Source of the DNA: Rhodobacterales bacterium UBA7416
GTDB taxonomy: Bacteria; Pseudomonadota; Alphaproteobacteria; Rhodobacterales; Rhodobacteraceae
Length of the DNA: 10,861 bases
Reading direction: 5' to 3'
NCBI GenBank assembly: GCA_002469545.1
Contig: DKMK01000096.1
Span: forward strand, 1 to 10,861
Under the pieces are notes generated by a model, which made no database searches, was not told the origin of the DNA, and saw nothing but the letters and a program-made list of their open reading frames with translations. Positions 1 to 6,417 of this stretch are shown here, one piece after another (within the stretch, counting starts at the first letter, position 1; every line of letters begins with the position of its first letter). The translations under genes were made by a program, and so were the position numbers.

Positions 1-1
1 A

Positions 2-103
2 ATTCGCGCTATTATTCACGTAATAGGTATTTATTGCGGTGTACCTCAGGCCCTCGAATGCTTTCGAGCAGCAAAGGTCGTTTTTGAAGAGCGCGGGTTG
101 TAA
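2..103 (+). CDS. Carboxymuconolactone decarboxylase family protein, C-terminal fragment
   Basis: Only the last 33 codons and a TAA stop are inside the window; the gene starts upstream. The readable tail contains a Y-C-G-V-P core (residues 11-15 of the fragment), followed by A-L-E-C-F-R-A-A-K and a short charged end. This matches the C-terminal helix region of the carboxymuconolactone decarboxylase/AhpD-like family, where H-x-x-x-Y-x-G-V-P then A-F-R-x-A is typical. Family members decarboxylate 4-carboxymuconolactone in protocatechuate breakdown or act as peroxidase-like proteins; the fragment cannot tell which. The gene converges on tctA with about 86 bp between the stop codons. The family call rests on a short match, and no exact function is claimed. 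Confidence 0.6.
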   Translation: MRAIIHVIGIYCGVPQALECFRAAKVVFEERGL

Positions 104-133
104 TTCTTTTAAAATACCTGCGTTCTTGTTGGC

Positions 134-182
134 TTGTAATGTAATCTCGTAAACCCACAAGGTTTCAGAGATTACATCACAA
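134..182. terminator. Long imperfect hairpin between convergent genes (possible bidirectional terminator)
   Basis: Arms TTGT-A-ATGTAATCTC-GT-AAACC and GGTTT-CA-GAGATTACAT-C-ACAA flank a 5-base loop (CACAA, 156-160). This gives 4+10+5 paired bases, broken by one 1x1 mismatch and one 2x2 internal loop. It starts 7 bases after the tctA stop codon on the minus strand and 30 bases after the upstream plus-strand gene's stop. Position between two converging genes suggests transcript-end formation for both. Neither side has a run of T after the stem, so it is not a canonical intrinsic terminator; it could instead protect mRNA 3' ends. Confidence 0.5.
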
Positions 183-189
183 CCTTACA

Positions 190-1701
190 TTAATCCCCGT
201 CAGCAATCCCAGCGGCGCGAATACGTGCGCGTCTTGCTCTGAAACTTGGCAACAAGACCAAGATCACTGCGATCACCAGCAATCCCAATGTCATCGGGCG
301 TTCCCAGATGAACGACACACCGTCATACAACTGCATAGAGCGCGAGAAGTTGTCTTCTAACATGCCGCCCAAAATAAAGCCGATCAACAGTGGTGCCAGC
401 GGATAATCAGCAAAGCGGAGCGCCGTGGCACAGATGCCAAATCCGACCAGCATCAATAATTCAGTTGCGTTGTTTTGACCAATATAAGCCCCCATCAACG
501 TAAAGAACAAAATGAACGGGATCAGGTAATTGCGTGGAACAGATAGGATCTTCGCAATGTATGGAATCAATGGCAGGTTCAAAACCAACAGCACAAAATT
601 ACCAATATACATGGAGATAATAACCGCCCAGAAAATCTGTGGTTCGTCGATCATCAGGCGCGGGCCCGGTGTGACATTCAATGCAATCAAAGCACCCAGC
701 AAAATCGCAGTGGTACCAGACCCAGGAATACCTAACGTTAGCAATGGTACGAACGACCCAGTACAGGCAGCATTGTTTGCGGTTTCCGGCGCGGCCAATC
801 CTTTGATTGATCCTTTGCCGAATTGCTCTTGCTCTTCTTTGGTCGCGATGTTGCGTTCAACTGCATAGCCTAGGAAACTGGCGATTGTGGCCCCTGCTCC
901 GGGTAATACGCCGATAAAGAAACCTTGGATGGACTGTCGTCCAATCACGGGCGCAATTGCGCGGGCCTCTGCACGGGTGATGCGCAAATCTTTGATTTCT
1001 TCTGATTTCCCAGTTGATAAAATTGGGTTTAAAACCAAAAATAATGCTTCAGGCATTGCAAACATCGCCATGGCGAGGGTGACAAAACCAAAACCAGATT
1101 GCAGATCCATTAAGCCCATTGTGAAACGTGGCATGTTGAACAATGCGCCCTCGCCCACAGTTGCCAAAATCAAACCTAACAACGTCATTAACATTGCTTT
1201 GGCAACCTGTCCTGTTCCCGCGAATGCTGCGATTGCAGACAGACCAACAACCATCAATGCAAAATATTCAGAAGAGTGGAATAACAATGCGACAGAAGAC
1301 AACGCAGGTGCAAAGACCATCAATAATACTGCACCAATGGTGCCGCCACAAAAACTTGAAATCGCGGCAATAGTCAGCGCTTTGCCTGCTTTACCTTGTT
1401 TGGCCATTGGGTAGCCATCAAAACTGGTGGCAACTGTGCCAGCAACGCCCGGCGCATTAAGTAGGATTGACGATGTTGACCCACCGAAAATGGCGCCATA
1501 ATAAACACCAGCCAACAAAATCAGGGCCGCGGCGGGATCGCCCATTGAAATGGCAACGGGGATCATGATCGCGATGATCGACATCGGGCCAAGTCCGGGC
1601 AACATGCCGATAAATGTCCCGATTAAACAACCGCCAATGACCATCAACAACATTTGAACTGAAAAGGCCGTTTCTAGACCCAAAAGAATTCCCTCTAACA
1701 T
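190..1701 (-). CDS. tctA: Tripartite tricarboxylate transporter, large permease subunit TctA
   Basis: This is the large integral membrane subunit of a TTT-family secondary transporter. It carries a carboxylate delivered by the periplasmic TctC across the inner membrane, normally driven by an ion gradient. The protein has 503 residues, the usual family length, and is hydrophobic nearly throughout. Both halves of the internally duplicated family fold show their glycine/proline signatures: G-M-L-P-G-L-G at 32-38 and G-V-L-P-G-A-G at 264-270. Y-G-A-I-F-G-G-S-T-S-S at 68-78 is followed by D-G-Y-P-M-A-K-Q-G at 95-103, and A-P-E-T-A-N-N-A-A at 304-312 by L-G-I-P-G-S-G-T-T at 323-331. The C-terminus is a basic cytoplasmic tail. 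The start lies one base beyond the tctB stop, and an AGGAGG ribosome site sits in the tctB 3' end, so translation is probably coupled. Substrate cannot be read from the sequence. Confidence 0.96.
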   Translation of the reverse strand: MLEGILLGLETAFSVQMLLMVIGGCLIGTFIGMLPGLGPMSIIAIMIPVAISMGDPAAALILLAGVYYGAIFGGSTSSILLNAPGVAGTVATSFDGYPMAKQGKAGKALTIAAISSFCGGTIGAVLLMVFAPALSSVALLFHSSEYFALMVVGLSAIAAFAGTGQVAKAMLMTLLGLILATVGEGALFNMPRFTMGLMDLQSGFGFVTLAMAMFAMPEALFLVLNPILSTGKSEEIKDLRITRAEARAIAPVIGRQSIQGFFIGVLPGAGATIASFLGYAVERNIATKEEQEQFGKGSIKGLAAPETANNAACTGSFVPLLTLGIPGSGTTAILLGALIALNVTPGPRLMIDEPQIFWAVIISMYIGNFVLLVLNLPLIPYIAKILSVPRNYLIPFILFFTLMGAYIGQNNATELLMLVGFGICATALRFADYPLAPLLIGFILGGMLEDNFSRSMQLYDGVSFIWERPMTLGLLVIAVILVLLPSFRARRARIRAAGIADGD

Positions 1702-1702
1702 A

Positions 1703-2185
1703 TCAGCCTCCTAACAATGTTGGTAATGGACGCATGTAGATACCCAAAACTTCTTGGACCAGATACCAAACAATAAACGTGGCAATCAGCGCGATGGGGA
1801 TCATCACATGCCATTTGCGTTCACCCAGAAAGAAACTGCCAAGGATCAAAAACATGCTGGTCGAAATCAAAAAACCAACAGGACGCAGACACAAAGCATA
1901 AGTAACCATCAGGCCAAGTAACAAGACGGCTTGACCAAGTTTGTATTCATGCAATCTGCGATAATCGATATCCAGTTCCTTAGTTTCGCCTTTTTCAAGA
2001 CCAAATAAAATGACCAGCGATGCGGCAATCGCAAGAACGGACAAAAGCTTTGGAAAAGTACTGGGCCAAATTGGGTTGCGTTGCATAAACGGGGCAAGAT
2101 TTGCATCCATTGTAAACCAAGCGGTGTATCCATAGGCGGTACAAACGCCCAATAAGATGAGGGCAATCCAACGATCAAGCGCCAT
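1703..2185 (-). CDS. tctB: Tripartite tricarboxylate transporter, small membrane subunit TctB
   Basis: This is the small, poorly conserved membrane subunit of the TTT transporter, needed for transport alongside TctA although its exact role in the family is unclear. It is 160 residues, typical size, with hydrophobic segments near residues 6-25, 45-63, 83-101, 103-120 and 125-148. The charged stretch K-G-E-T-K-E-L-D at 65-72 lies between the second and third. The R-P-V-G-F-L-I-S-T-S segment at 101-110 is the recognisable TctB feature. The ATG is preceded by a GGAG ribosome site in the 70-bp gap after tctC, which also contains a strong hairpin. The identification rests on this motif, the size and the position between tctC and tctA. 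Confidence 0.92.
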   Translation of the reverse strand: MALDRWIALILLGVCTAYGYTAWFTMDANLAPFMQRNPIWPSTFPKLLSVLAIAASLVILFGLEKGETKELDIDYRRLHEYKLGQAVLLLGLMVTYALCLRPVGFLISTSMFLILGSFFLGERKWHVMIPIALIATFIVWYLVQEVLGIYMRPLPTLLGG

Positions 2186-2221
2186 CGTAATTCTCCAAAA
2201 ATTTTGTATTGGTTAGTGGGA

Positions 2222-2247
2222 TGGCAAAGCGGTTTCCCGCTTTGCCA
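2222..2247 (-). promoter_or_regulatory. Perfect 11-bp stem-loop between tctC and tctB
   Basis: On the minus strand the arm TGGCAAAGCGG, a GAAA loop and the exact complementary arm form a perfect hairpin. A GAAA loop is a stable GNRA tetraloop in RNA. It starts about 8 bases after the tctC stop and ends about 36 bases before the tctB start. No T-run follows. In operons that need much more binding protein than permease, such a structure often acts as a 3' barrier that stabilises the upstream mRNA segment or partly attenuates transcription. The structure is seen directly; the function is inferred. Confidence 0.7.
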
Positions 2248-2255
2248 AGGTTAGC

Positions 2256-3236
2256 TTACAAAAAGCCCAATTTTTTCATCAAGTCGCCGATAACTTTTTC
2301 CTGTGCTTCAAGGAAAGTTCTGAAATCGTCGCCAGAGTTGTGGATGTTAACCCAACCATTACGCGCACGTACTTCTTCCCATTCAGGTGTGTCGTACATT
2401 GCTTTGATCGTATCTTGGTACATTGCAACTTTGTCCGCTGGCAGACCAGGTGCGCCAAAGAAACCGCGCCAGTTAACAAACGTTGTATCGATACCTTGCT
2501 CGACCAATGTTTGTGCATTTGGTGCCGCTGGAACGCGCTCTGGTGATGTGACACCGATGATTTTCACTTCACCAGCATTTGCCAAATCAACTGCTTCGGA
2601 AAAACCAGTTGAAAGTGCAGCGATTTCGCCTGACAGCAATGCCGCCATTGCTTTACCACCAGCATCATATGGAATGTATTTCACGCCAAGTGCATCTTTG
2701 CCAGCCGCTTCCATTGCCATTGCGGCAACTAGGTGATCCATGCCACCTGGAACAGAACCGCCACCGATGGCTGTTTTAGATGGATCAGCATCATATGCTG
2801 CCATCAAGTCAGCCATTGAATTTAATGGGCTGTCTTTTCCAACAACGATTGCTGCGTAATCACCAATTGTACCTGCAACCAGTGTAAGGTCACGGAAACT
2901 TTGTGGGAATACACCAGTCAATGAGCGGATCACGATTGGTGTCGAGTTCACCATCAATGTGCCTTGATTGCTGTCTGCGTTTTCGATCAAGAAACCAATG
3001 GCTTTACCACCACCGCCACCTGACATGTTTTCGTAAGACGCTGTGCCAACCAAGCCCGCTTTGGTCAAGGCTTCGCCTGTACCGCGTGCTGTGCCGTCCC
3101 AACCACCGCCGGCACCGCCGGGGATCAAAAAGTGGATGCTGTCTAGTTTTTTCATTTCTGCAACGGCTGGTGCAGCAAAGCTAAGCGCTGCAACTGCAGT
3201 CGCCATTAAGGCGCGACGGCCAATTTTATATGTCAT
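2256..3236 (-). CDS. tctC: Tripartite tricarboxylate transporter, periplasmic substrate-binding protein TctC
   Basis: This is the periplasmic high-affinity binding protein that captures a carboxylate and hands it to TctA/TctB. The mature protein follows a signal peptide: basic N-terminus with K4, R7 and R8, hydrophobic core at 9-22, and cleavage likely after A-V-A at 24-26. The total length is 326 residues, normal for the TctC/Bug family. The glycine-rich ligand loop P-G-G-A-G-G-G-W-D-G-T-A-R (39-51) carries the conserved aspartate D47. Further family features are I-G-G-G-S-V-P-G-G-M-D-H (157-168), Y-I-P-Y-D-A-G-G-K (187-195) and the W-x-x-x-x-x-x-N-G-W end at 286-295. The ATG at 3236 was chosen because a GGAGGA ribosome site sits 7 bases upstream. 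A longer reading from TTG at 3269 would bury that site in coding sequence. It is the first gene of tctCBA. The ligand is unknown. Confidence 0.95.
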   Translation of the reverse strand: MTYKIGRRALMATAVAALSFAAPAVAEMKKLDSIHFLIPGGAGGGWDGTARGTGEALTKAGLVGTASYENMSGGGGGKAIGFLIENADSNQGTLMVNSTPIVIRSLTGVFPQSFRDLTLVAGTIGDYAAIVVGKDSPLNSMADLMAAYDADPSKTAIGGGSVPGGMDHLVAAMAMEAAGKDALGVKYIPYDAGGKAMAALLSGEIAALSTGFSEAVDLANAGEVKIIGVTSPERVPAAPNAQTLVEQGIDTTFVNWRGFFGAPGLPADKVAMYQDTIKAMYDTPEWEEVRARNGWVNIHNSGDDFRTFLEAQEKVIGDLMKKLGFL

Positions 3237-3243
3237 AATAAAT

Positions 3244-3249
3244 TCCTCC
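3244..3249 (-). promoter_or_regulatory. Strong ribosome binding site of tctC
   Basis: GGAGGA on the minus strand, 7 bases upstream of the ATG at 3236. It fixes the start of tctC and rules out the TTG-initiated longer form. It is the strongest Shine-Dalgarno in the left part together with that of tctA, consistent with high expression of a binding protein. Confidence 0.85.
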
Positions 3250-3256
3250 CATTTGA

Positions 3257-3282
3257 CAACTGACCCCAAAAGAGGACAGTTG
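3257..3282 (-). promoter_or_regulatory. Palindrome / leader hairpin upstream of tctC
   Basis: Inverted arms CAACTGACCCC (3257-3267) and GAGGACAGTTG (3272-3282) are separated by AAAA. As tctC leader RNA this folds as CAACUG-U-CCUC, loop UUUU, GGGG-U-CAGUUG: six pairs, one U-U mismatch, then four pairs including one G-U. It ends about 7 bases before the tctC ribosome site. It may be a dyad for a DNA-binding protein or a structured 5' leader; the sequence alone does not decide. Confidence 0.5.
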
Positions 3283-3299
3283 CATTAACTAATCATTCC

Positions 3300-3321
3300 A
3301 ACCTGACACTAACCTGTCACA
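3300..3321 (+). promoter_or_regulatory. Tandem 11-bp direct repeat, candidate TctD operator
   Basis: AACCTGACACT is followed directly by AACCTGTCACA, identical at 9 of 11 positions. OmpR-family regulators bind head-to-tail to direct repeats with a 10-11 bp period, one monomer per repeat. The repeat sits in the shared regulatory region next to such a regulator gene. The inner part, TGACA and TGTCA six bases apart, can also be read as a short dyad, so an inverted site for another regulator is an alternative. Confidence 0.55.
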
Positions 3322-3345
3322 GCAAAAACGATACATTTTGACATC

Positions 3346-4011
3346 ATGAAATACCTACTGGTCGAAGATAATCACGAGCTGGCAAACGCGATATCATCGC
3401 GGTTGCAAATTGATGGACATGTGATTGATCACGCTGATAAAATTCTGGATGCGATCGCATTTTCTGACACCTTTGAATATGACTTGGTCCTGCTTGATAT
3501 CATGTTGCCAGATGGTGATGGACGCACGTTTTTGAAACACCACAGAGACGCGCAAAAGGATACGCCAATCATCGTTTTGACAGCCAGATCACAAGTCTCG
3601 GACAGAATCAGCATGCTGGATTTGGGGGCGGATGATTATGTCACCAAGCCATTTGACCATGCCGAGTTAGAGGCACGCTGTCGGGCTGTTTTGCGTCGTA
3701 AATCAGGAACTGCACAAACATTACTCCACTTTGGCGATGTTACCTTTGATCCCGTTGCTGGACAATTGTCCGTTAAAAACGAGATCGTAAATTTGCGGAA
3801 CCGTGAACTGCGTCTGTTCGAATTGCTTTTGAATGCGCGGGGGCAAATTTTCTCCAAACAAAAACTGGTTGATCGTTTGTTTTCCTATGACGAAGACGTG
3901 TCCGAAAACGCGATAGAAGTTTATATTGGTCGCCTGCGAAAGCATTTGGAAAACACGGCGCTAACGATTACCACCCTGCGCGGTTTGGGGTATCGGTTGG
4001 ATCATGACTGA
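3346..4011 (+). CDS. tctD: OmpR-family response regulator, TctD-like
   Basis: A DNA-binding response regulator, expected to activate the divergent tctCBA operon after phosphorylation by the adjacent kinase. Its 221 residues hold two domains. The receiver (about 1-118) has acidic residues E7 and D8, phospho-acceptor D51 in L-L-D-I-M-L-P-D-G, T79 and K101 in T-K-P-F. The winged-helix effector (about 128-217) has recognition-helix sequence S-E-N-A-I-E-V-Y-I-G-R-L-R-K and the wing T-L-R-G-L-G-Y-R-L. All phosphorylation-site residues are present, so it should be functional. There is no obvious Shine-Dalgarno before the ATG, and a possible -10 lies only 8 bases upstream, hinting at a leaderless transcript. 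Its stop overlaps the kinase start by 8 bp. The name follows the Salmonella tctD arrangement; direct regulation of tctCBA is inferred from position. Confidence 0.92.
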   Translation: MKYLLVEDNHELANAISSRLQIDGHVIDHADKILDAIAFSDTFEYDLVLLDIMLPDGDGRTFLKHHRDAQKDTPIIVLTARSQVSDRISMLDLGADDYVTKPFDHAELEARCRAVLRRKSGTAQTLLHFGDVTFDPVAGQLSVKNEIVNLRNRELRLFELLLNARGQIFSKQKLVDRLFSYDEDVSENAIEVYIGRLRKHLENTALTITTLRGLGYRLDHD

Positions 4012-5380
4012 TACAGCTTTCAACACTGTACAGGCATCGGGATCGCTGCGTAAACGATTGATGATTACATTGATCGGCGGCACCGCAATCCTTGCATTGA
4101 TCTTGTTTTTCATCGTGCGCGGCTATGCGGCCCAAATCGCGCAAAACGGCCAAGATAGCATATTAGAAGCCTCCGTTTCCTCCATCCTAGACGCAGCCAT
4201 TCTGCGTGATGGTTCCGTAGAAATCGATTTCCCCTACGCGTCGCTGTCGATGTTAGACACCCTCGAAGATGACCGCGTGTTTTATGCCATCTACCAAGAT
4301 GACGAATTGCTTTCTGGATATGCCACTCTTCCCCGCCCACAATCTGTTACAGATAGGGCTGCCTTTGAAACACTGGTTTTCCAAGAAACACCTGTCAGAT
4401 TGGCAAGCGCGTCGCGTGTCTTGATTGGTGCCAGTGAACGCACAGAAATTTCAGTTGTCGTTGGTCAAACGCAGGATGCTTTGTCAGGCACATTGAATTC
4501 AATCTCACGCAATGTCGCGGCCTTTGGCGCCGGCTTCTTCGCACTTGTTTCGTTACTCTCTTTTTGGGCAACTGCGACAACGATCAATCCATTACAACGT
4601 CTGGCAAACGCCGTGAAACGCCGCGGCCCCCAAGATTTGCGTCCCTTCGATAAGGCAGTGCCTGTTGAAATGGTGCCACTGGTATCGTCACTAAACACAT
4701 TGATGGGACGCTTGGATCAATCCCTAACCCAATCCGAAGATTTTATCGCAGAAGCAGCACATCGCGTTCGCACACCTTTGGCAACCGTACGATCATACGC
4801 TGAAACAACATTGGTGCGCGTTACCAAGTCCGAAAATCGTGCAGCCCTACGTTCGATGATCCGTGCGATTGACGAAAGTTCACGCGCAGCGGGGCAATTA
4901 CTGGATCACGCCATGATTACCTTTCGTGCGGATCATCTGGATCGCCAAAAAATTGAACTGGTCGCGTTAGTCCAAGAATTGGTAACACGTTTGGAACCCA
5001 TCGCCCAAATGAAAGATGTTGAGCTACAACTGACCGCTCCCCTTCCCGTTGAAATTTCGGGCGATCCAATCCTGATCCAAAACGCGGTGCGAAATATCAT
5101 CGATAACGCCCTGAAATATTCACCCAGTGATGCGGTTATTATAATCACTGTTGATGCACAAGACCGTCCAAAAATTCAGGTCTGCGACCAAGGCCCGGGT
5201 TTTCCACCCGACGAAATCGCGACATTAACAAACCGATTTGCACGCGGAAATAACGCCAAAGATATCGTCGGCTCAGGACTGGGCCTCACCATCGCCAAAG
5301 ATGTTGTTGCGGCACATGATGGCACTCTCGAAATTTTCAATCATGACAAAGGTGGAGCATGCGCAGTTTTATCGTTTTAG
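4004..5380 (+). CDS. tctE: Sensor histidine kinase, TctE-like
   Basis: An inner-membrane sensor kinase partnering the upstream regulator. The order over 458 residues is: short cytoplasmic N-terminus, transmembrane helix about 20-39, periplasmic sensor domain about 40-170, second helix about 171-190, and a HAMP-like linker to about 240. The dimerisation/phosphorylation domain follows, with H253 in A-E-A-A-H-R-V-R-T-P-L-A, then an ATPase domain. In the ATPase domain the N box is N-I-I-D-N-A-L-K-Y-S (364-373), G1 is D-Q-G-P-G-F (395-400) and G2 is G-S-G-L-G-L-T-I-A-K (423-432). The H-box with H-x-x-R-T-P-L and the N-terminal layout are typical of TctE/QseC-type kinases. It begins inside the regulator's last codons (ATGACTGA) and ends 22 bp into the next gene, so all three are likely translated in a coupled way. 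The ligand is not readable; a carboxylate is the guess from context. Confidence 0.92.
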   Translation: MTDTAFNTVQASGSLRKRLMITLIGGTAILALILFFIVRGYAAQIAQNGQDSILEASVSSILDAAILRDGSVEIDFPYASLSMLDTLEDDRVFYAIYQDDELLSGYATLPRPQSVTDRAAFETLVFQETPVRLASASRVLIGASERTEISVVVGQTQDALSGTLNSISRNVAAFGAGFFALVSLLSFWATATTINPLQRLANAVKRRGPQDLRPFDKAVPVEMVPLVSSLNTLMGRLDQSLTQSEDFIAEAAHRVRTPLATVRSYAETTLVRVTKSENRAALRSMIRAIDESSRAAGQLLDHAMITFRADHLDRQKIELVALVQELVTRLEPIAQMKDVELQLTAPLPVEISGDPILIQNAVRNIIDNALKYSPSDAVIIITVDAQDRPKIQVCDQGPGFPPDEIATLTNRFARGNNAKDIVGSGLGLTIAKDVVAAHDGTLEIFNHDKGGACAVLSF

Positions 5381-6357
5381 GGCTTATGCTCATCTCTTTC
5401 GCAGCACAGGCGAACGACTGGGAAGATCGCCAAACATTTTCTGGCGCAACGCCTACAAAAACCCTGCGCATTCTATCCAGTACGGACACATCGCTGTTTA
5501 AGTCGATTATTGAAGGTTTTTTGGTCGAAAACCCCGATGTTTCGGTTGAATATTTGGTGACGGGTACATCCGACATCGACAATATTTTCCGCAAATCCCC
5601 AAATGACTTTGACCTTGTCATATCCAGCGCGATGGATTTACAGCTTAAGCTGGTCAATGATGGATTTGCTGACAAAATCGACCAAATTAATCATCCCCAA
5701 TGGGCCCAATGGCGTCACAGTTTGTTTGCGTTCACAATTGAACCCGCCGCAATCGTCATCAACAAAGATGCCTTTGCCGGTTATGACATTCCCCAAACCC
5801 GCCAAGATTTAATTCAAGCACTGCGCGCGCGGCCAGATTTTTTCACCAACAAGTTGGGCACATATGATGTGCGCCAATCTGGTCTTGGCTTTCTGTTCGC
5901 AACACAGGATGCACGCACGTCGGAAACATATTGGCGCTTAATGGAGGTGATGGGCGCACTTGATACGCGCCTATACTGTTGTTCTGGGGAAATGATTGAC
6001 GATTTGGTCAGCGGAAAAATTGCCGTCGCATATAACGTGTTAAGCAGCTACGCGAATGCACGCAAGGAAATCCAAGATAAGATAGAAGTGATCCTGCCTG
6101 CTGATTTCCCAACAACAATGATGCGTACGATTTTAATGTCAAAAACGAGTGAGAATACAGTAACTGGTACCGAATTCATAAAGCACTTGTTGGATATCCA
6201 ATCAAATTCTTTGGCTCCAGCAGAAAGCCTGTTGCCAGCATTAGTGTCCGCGCCAAGCCAACAAACGATCTCACTAGAGCCCGCACTGTTGACCTATCTT
6301 GACGCATTAAAAAGGCGCAATTTTATCACTGAATGGGAACGTGCGGTCATTCAATGA
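5359..6357 (+). CDS. Periplasmic ABC-type (iron-family) solute-binding protein, orphan
   Basis: A secreted binding protein of 332 residues. The signal peptide is clear: M-R-S-F then a hydrophobic core, with cleavage likely after A-Q-A (16-18). The mature part resembles extracellular solute-binding proteins of the Fe(III)/AfuA-like class. It has L-R-I-L-S-S-T-D early (36-43), E-x-x-x-x-N-K-D-A-F-A-G-Y-D-I-P-like sequence at 128-145, G-T-Y-D-V-R-Q-S-G-L-G at 167-177, and V-S-G-K-I-A-V-A-Y-N-V at 217-227. No permease or ATPase gene accompanies it. Instead it starts 22 bp inside the kinase gene, after a GGTGGAG ribosome site. This points to a role as an accessory sensor protein presenting a ligand to the kinase, rather than in ABC uptake; that role is inferred. 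A vicinal cysteine pair (C207, C208) is unusual for a periplasmic protein. The final ligand is unknown. Confidence 0.8.
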   Translation: MRSFIVLGLMLISFAAQANDWEDRQTFSGATPTKTLRILSSTDTSLFKSIIEGFLVENPDVSVEYLVTGTSDIDNIFRKSPNDFDLVISSAMDLQLKLVNDGFADKIDQINHPQWAQWRHSLFAFTIEPAAIVINKDAFAGYDIPQTRQDLIQALRARPDFFTNKLGTYDVRQSGLGFLFATQDARTSETYWRLMEVMGALDTRLYCCSGEMIDDLVSGKIAVAYNVLSSYANARKEIQDKIEVILPADFPTTMMRTILMSKTSENTVTGTEFIKHLLDIQSNSLAPAESLLPALVSAPSQQTISLEPALLTYLDALKRRNFITEWERAVIQ

Positions 6358-6417
6358 CGCAGAGATCACAATAATCACCAAACAAATAGAAACTGATGTG
6401 TCGTGTAACTGTTTGCT

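Larger units (their letters stand above)
3237..3345. promoter_or_regulatory. Divergent tctC / tctD intergenic regulatory region
   Basis: This 109-bp gap separates the starts of the transporter operon (minus) and the two-component operon (plus), so it must hold both promoters. A TACATT hexamer at 3332-3337 is a plausible -10 for the plus-strand operon. On the minus strand the AT-rich 3284-3293 stretch may hold the tctC -10. Neither has a convincing -35 box at the right distance, which is expected for activator-dependent promoters. The tandem repeat at 3300-3321 lies where both -35 regions would be. Confidence 0.6.

Noticed and set aside
887..1414. 175-codon open frame on the plus strand inside tctA
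   Set aside because: Antisense shadow of a well-supported permease gene, with no ribosome site or recognisable motif.
2209..2736. 175-codon plus-strand open frame over tctC
   Set aside because: Antisense shadow of tctC; its start falls in the tctC-tctB gap and no family is recognised.
3213..3218. Twin-arginine (R7-R8) in the TctC signal peptide, suggesting Tat export
   Set aside because: The rest of the Tat consensus (S/T-R-R-x-F-L-K) is missing; an ordinary Sec signal is more likely.
3253..3258. TTGACA as a -35 box for the plus-strand operon
   Set aside because: No -10-like hexamer lies 16-18 bases downstream, and the site is inside the tctC leader palindrome.
3237..3269. N-terminal extension of tctC from TTG at 3269
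   Set aside because: It would place the GGAGGA ribosome site inside the coding region and put 11 residues before a normal signal peptide.
6358..6417. Possible terminator between the orphan binding protein gene and sufS (CAAACA ... TGTTTG)
   Set aside because: Only six pairs around a 25-base loop with no T-run; not convincing as a terminator for either direction.
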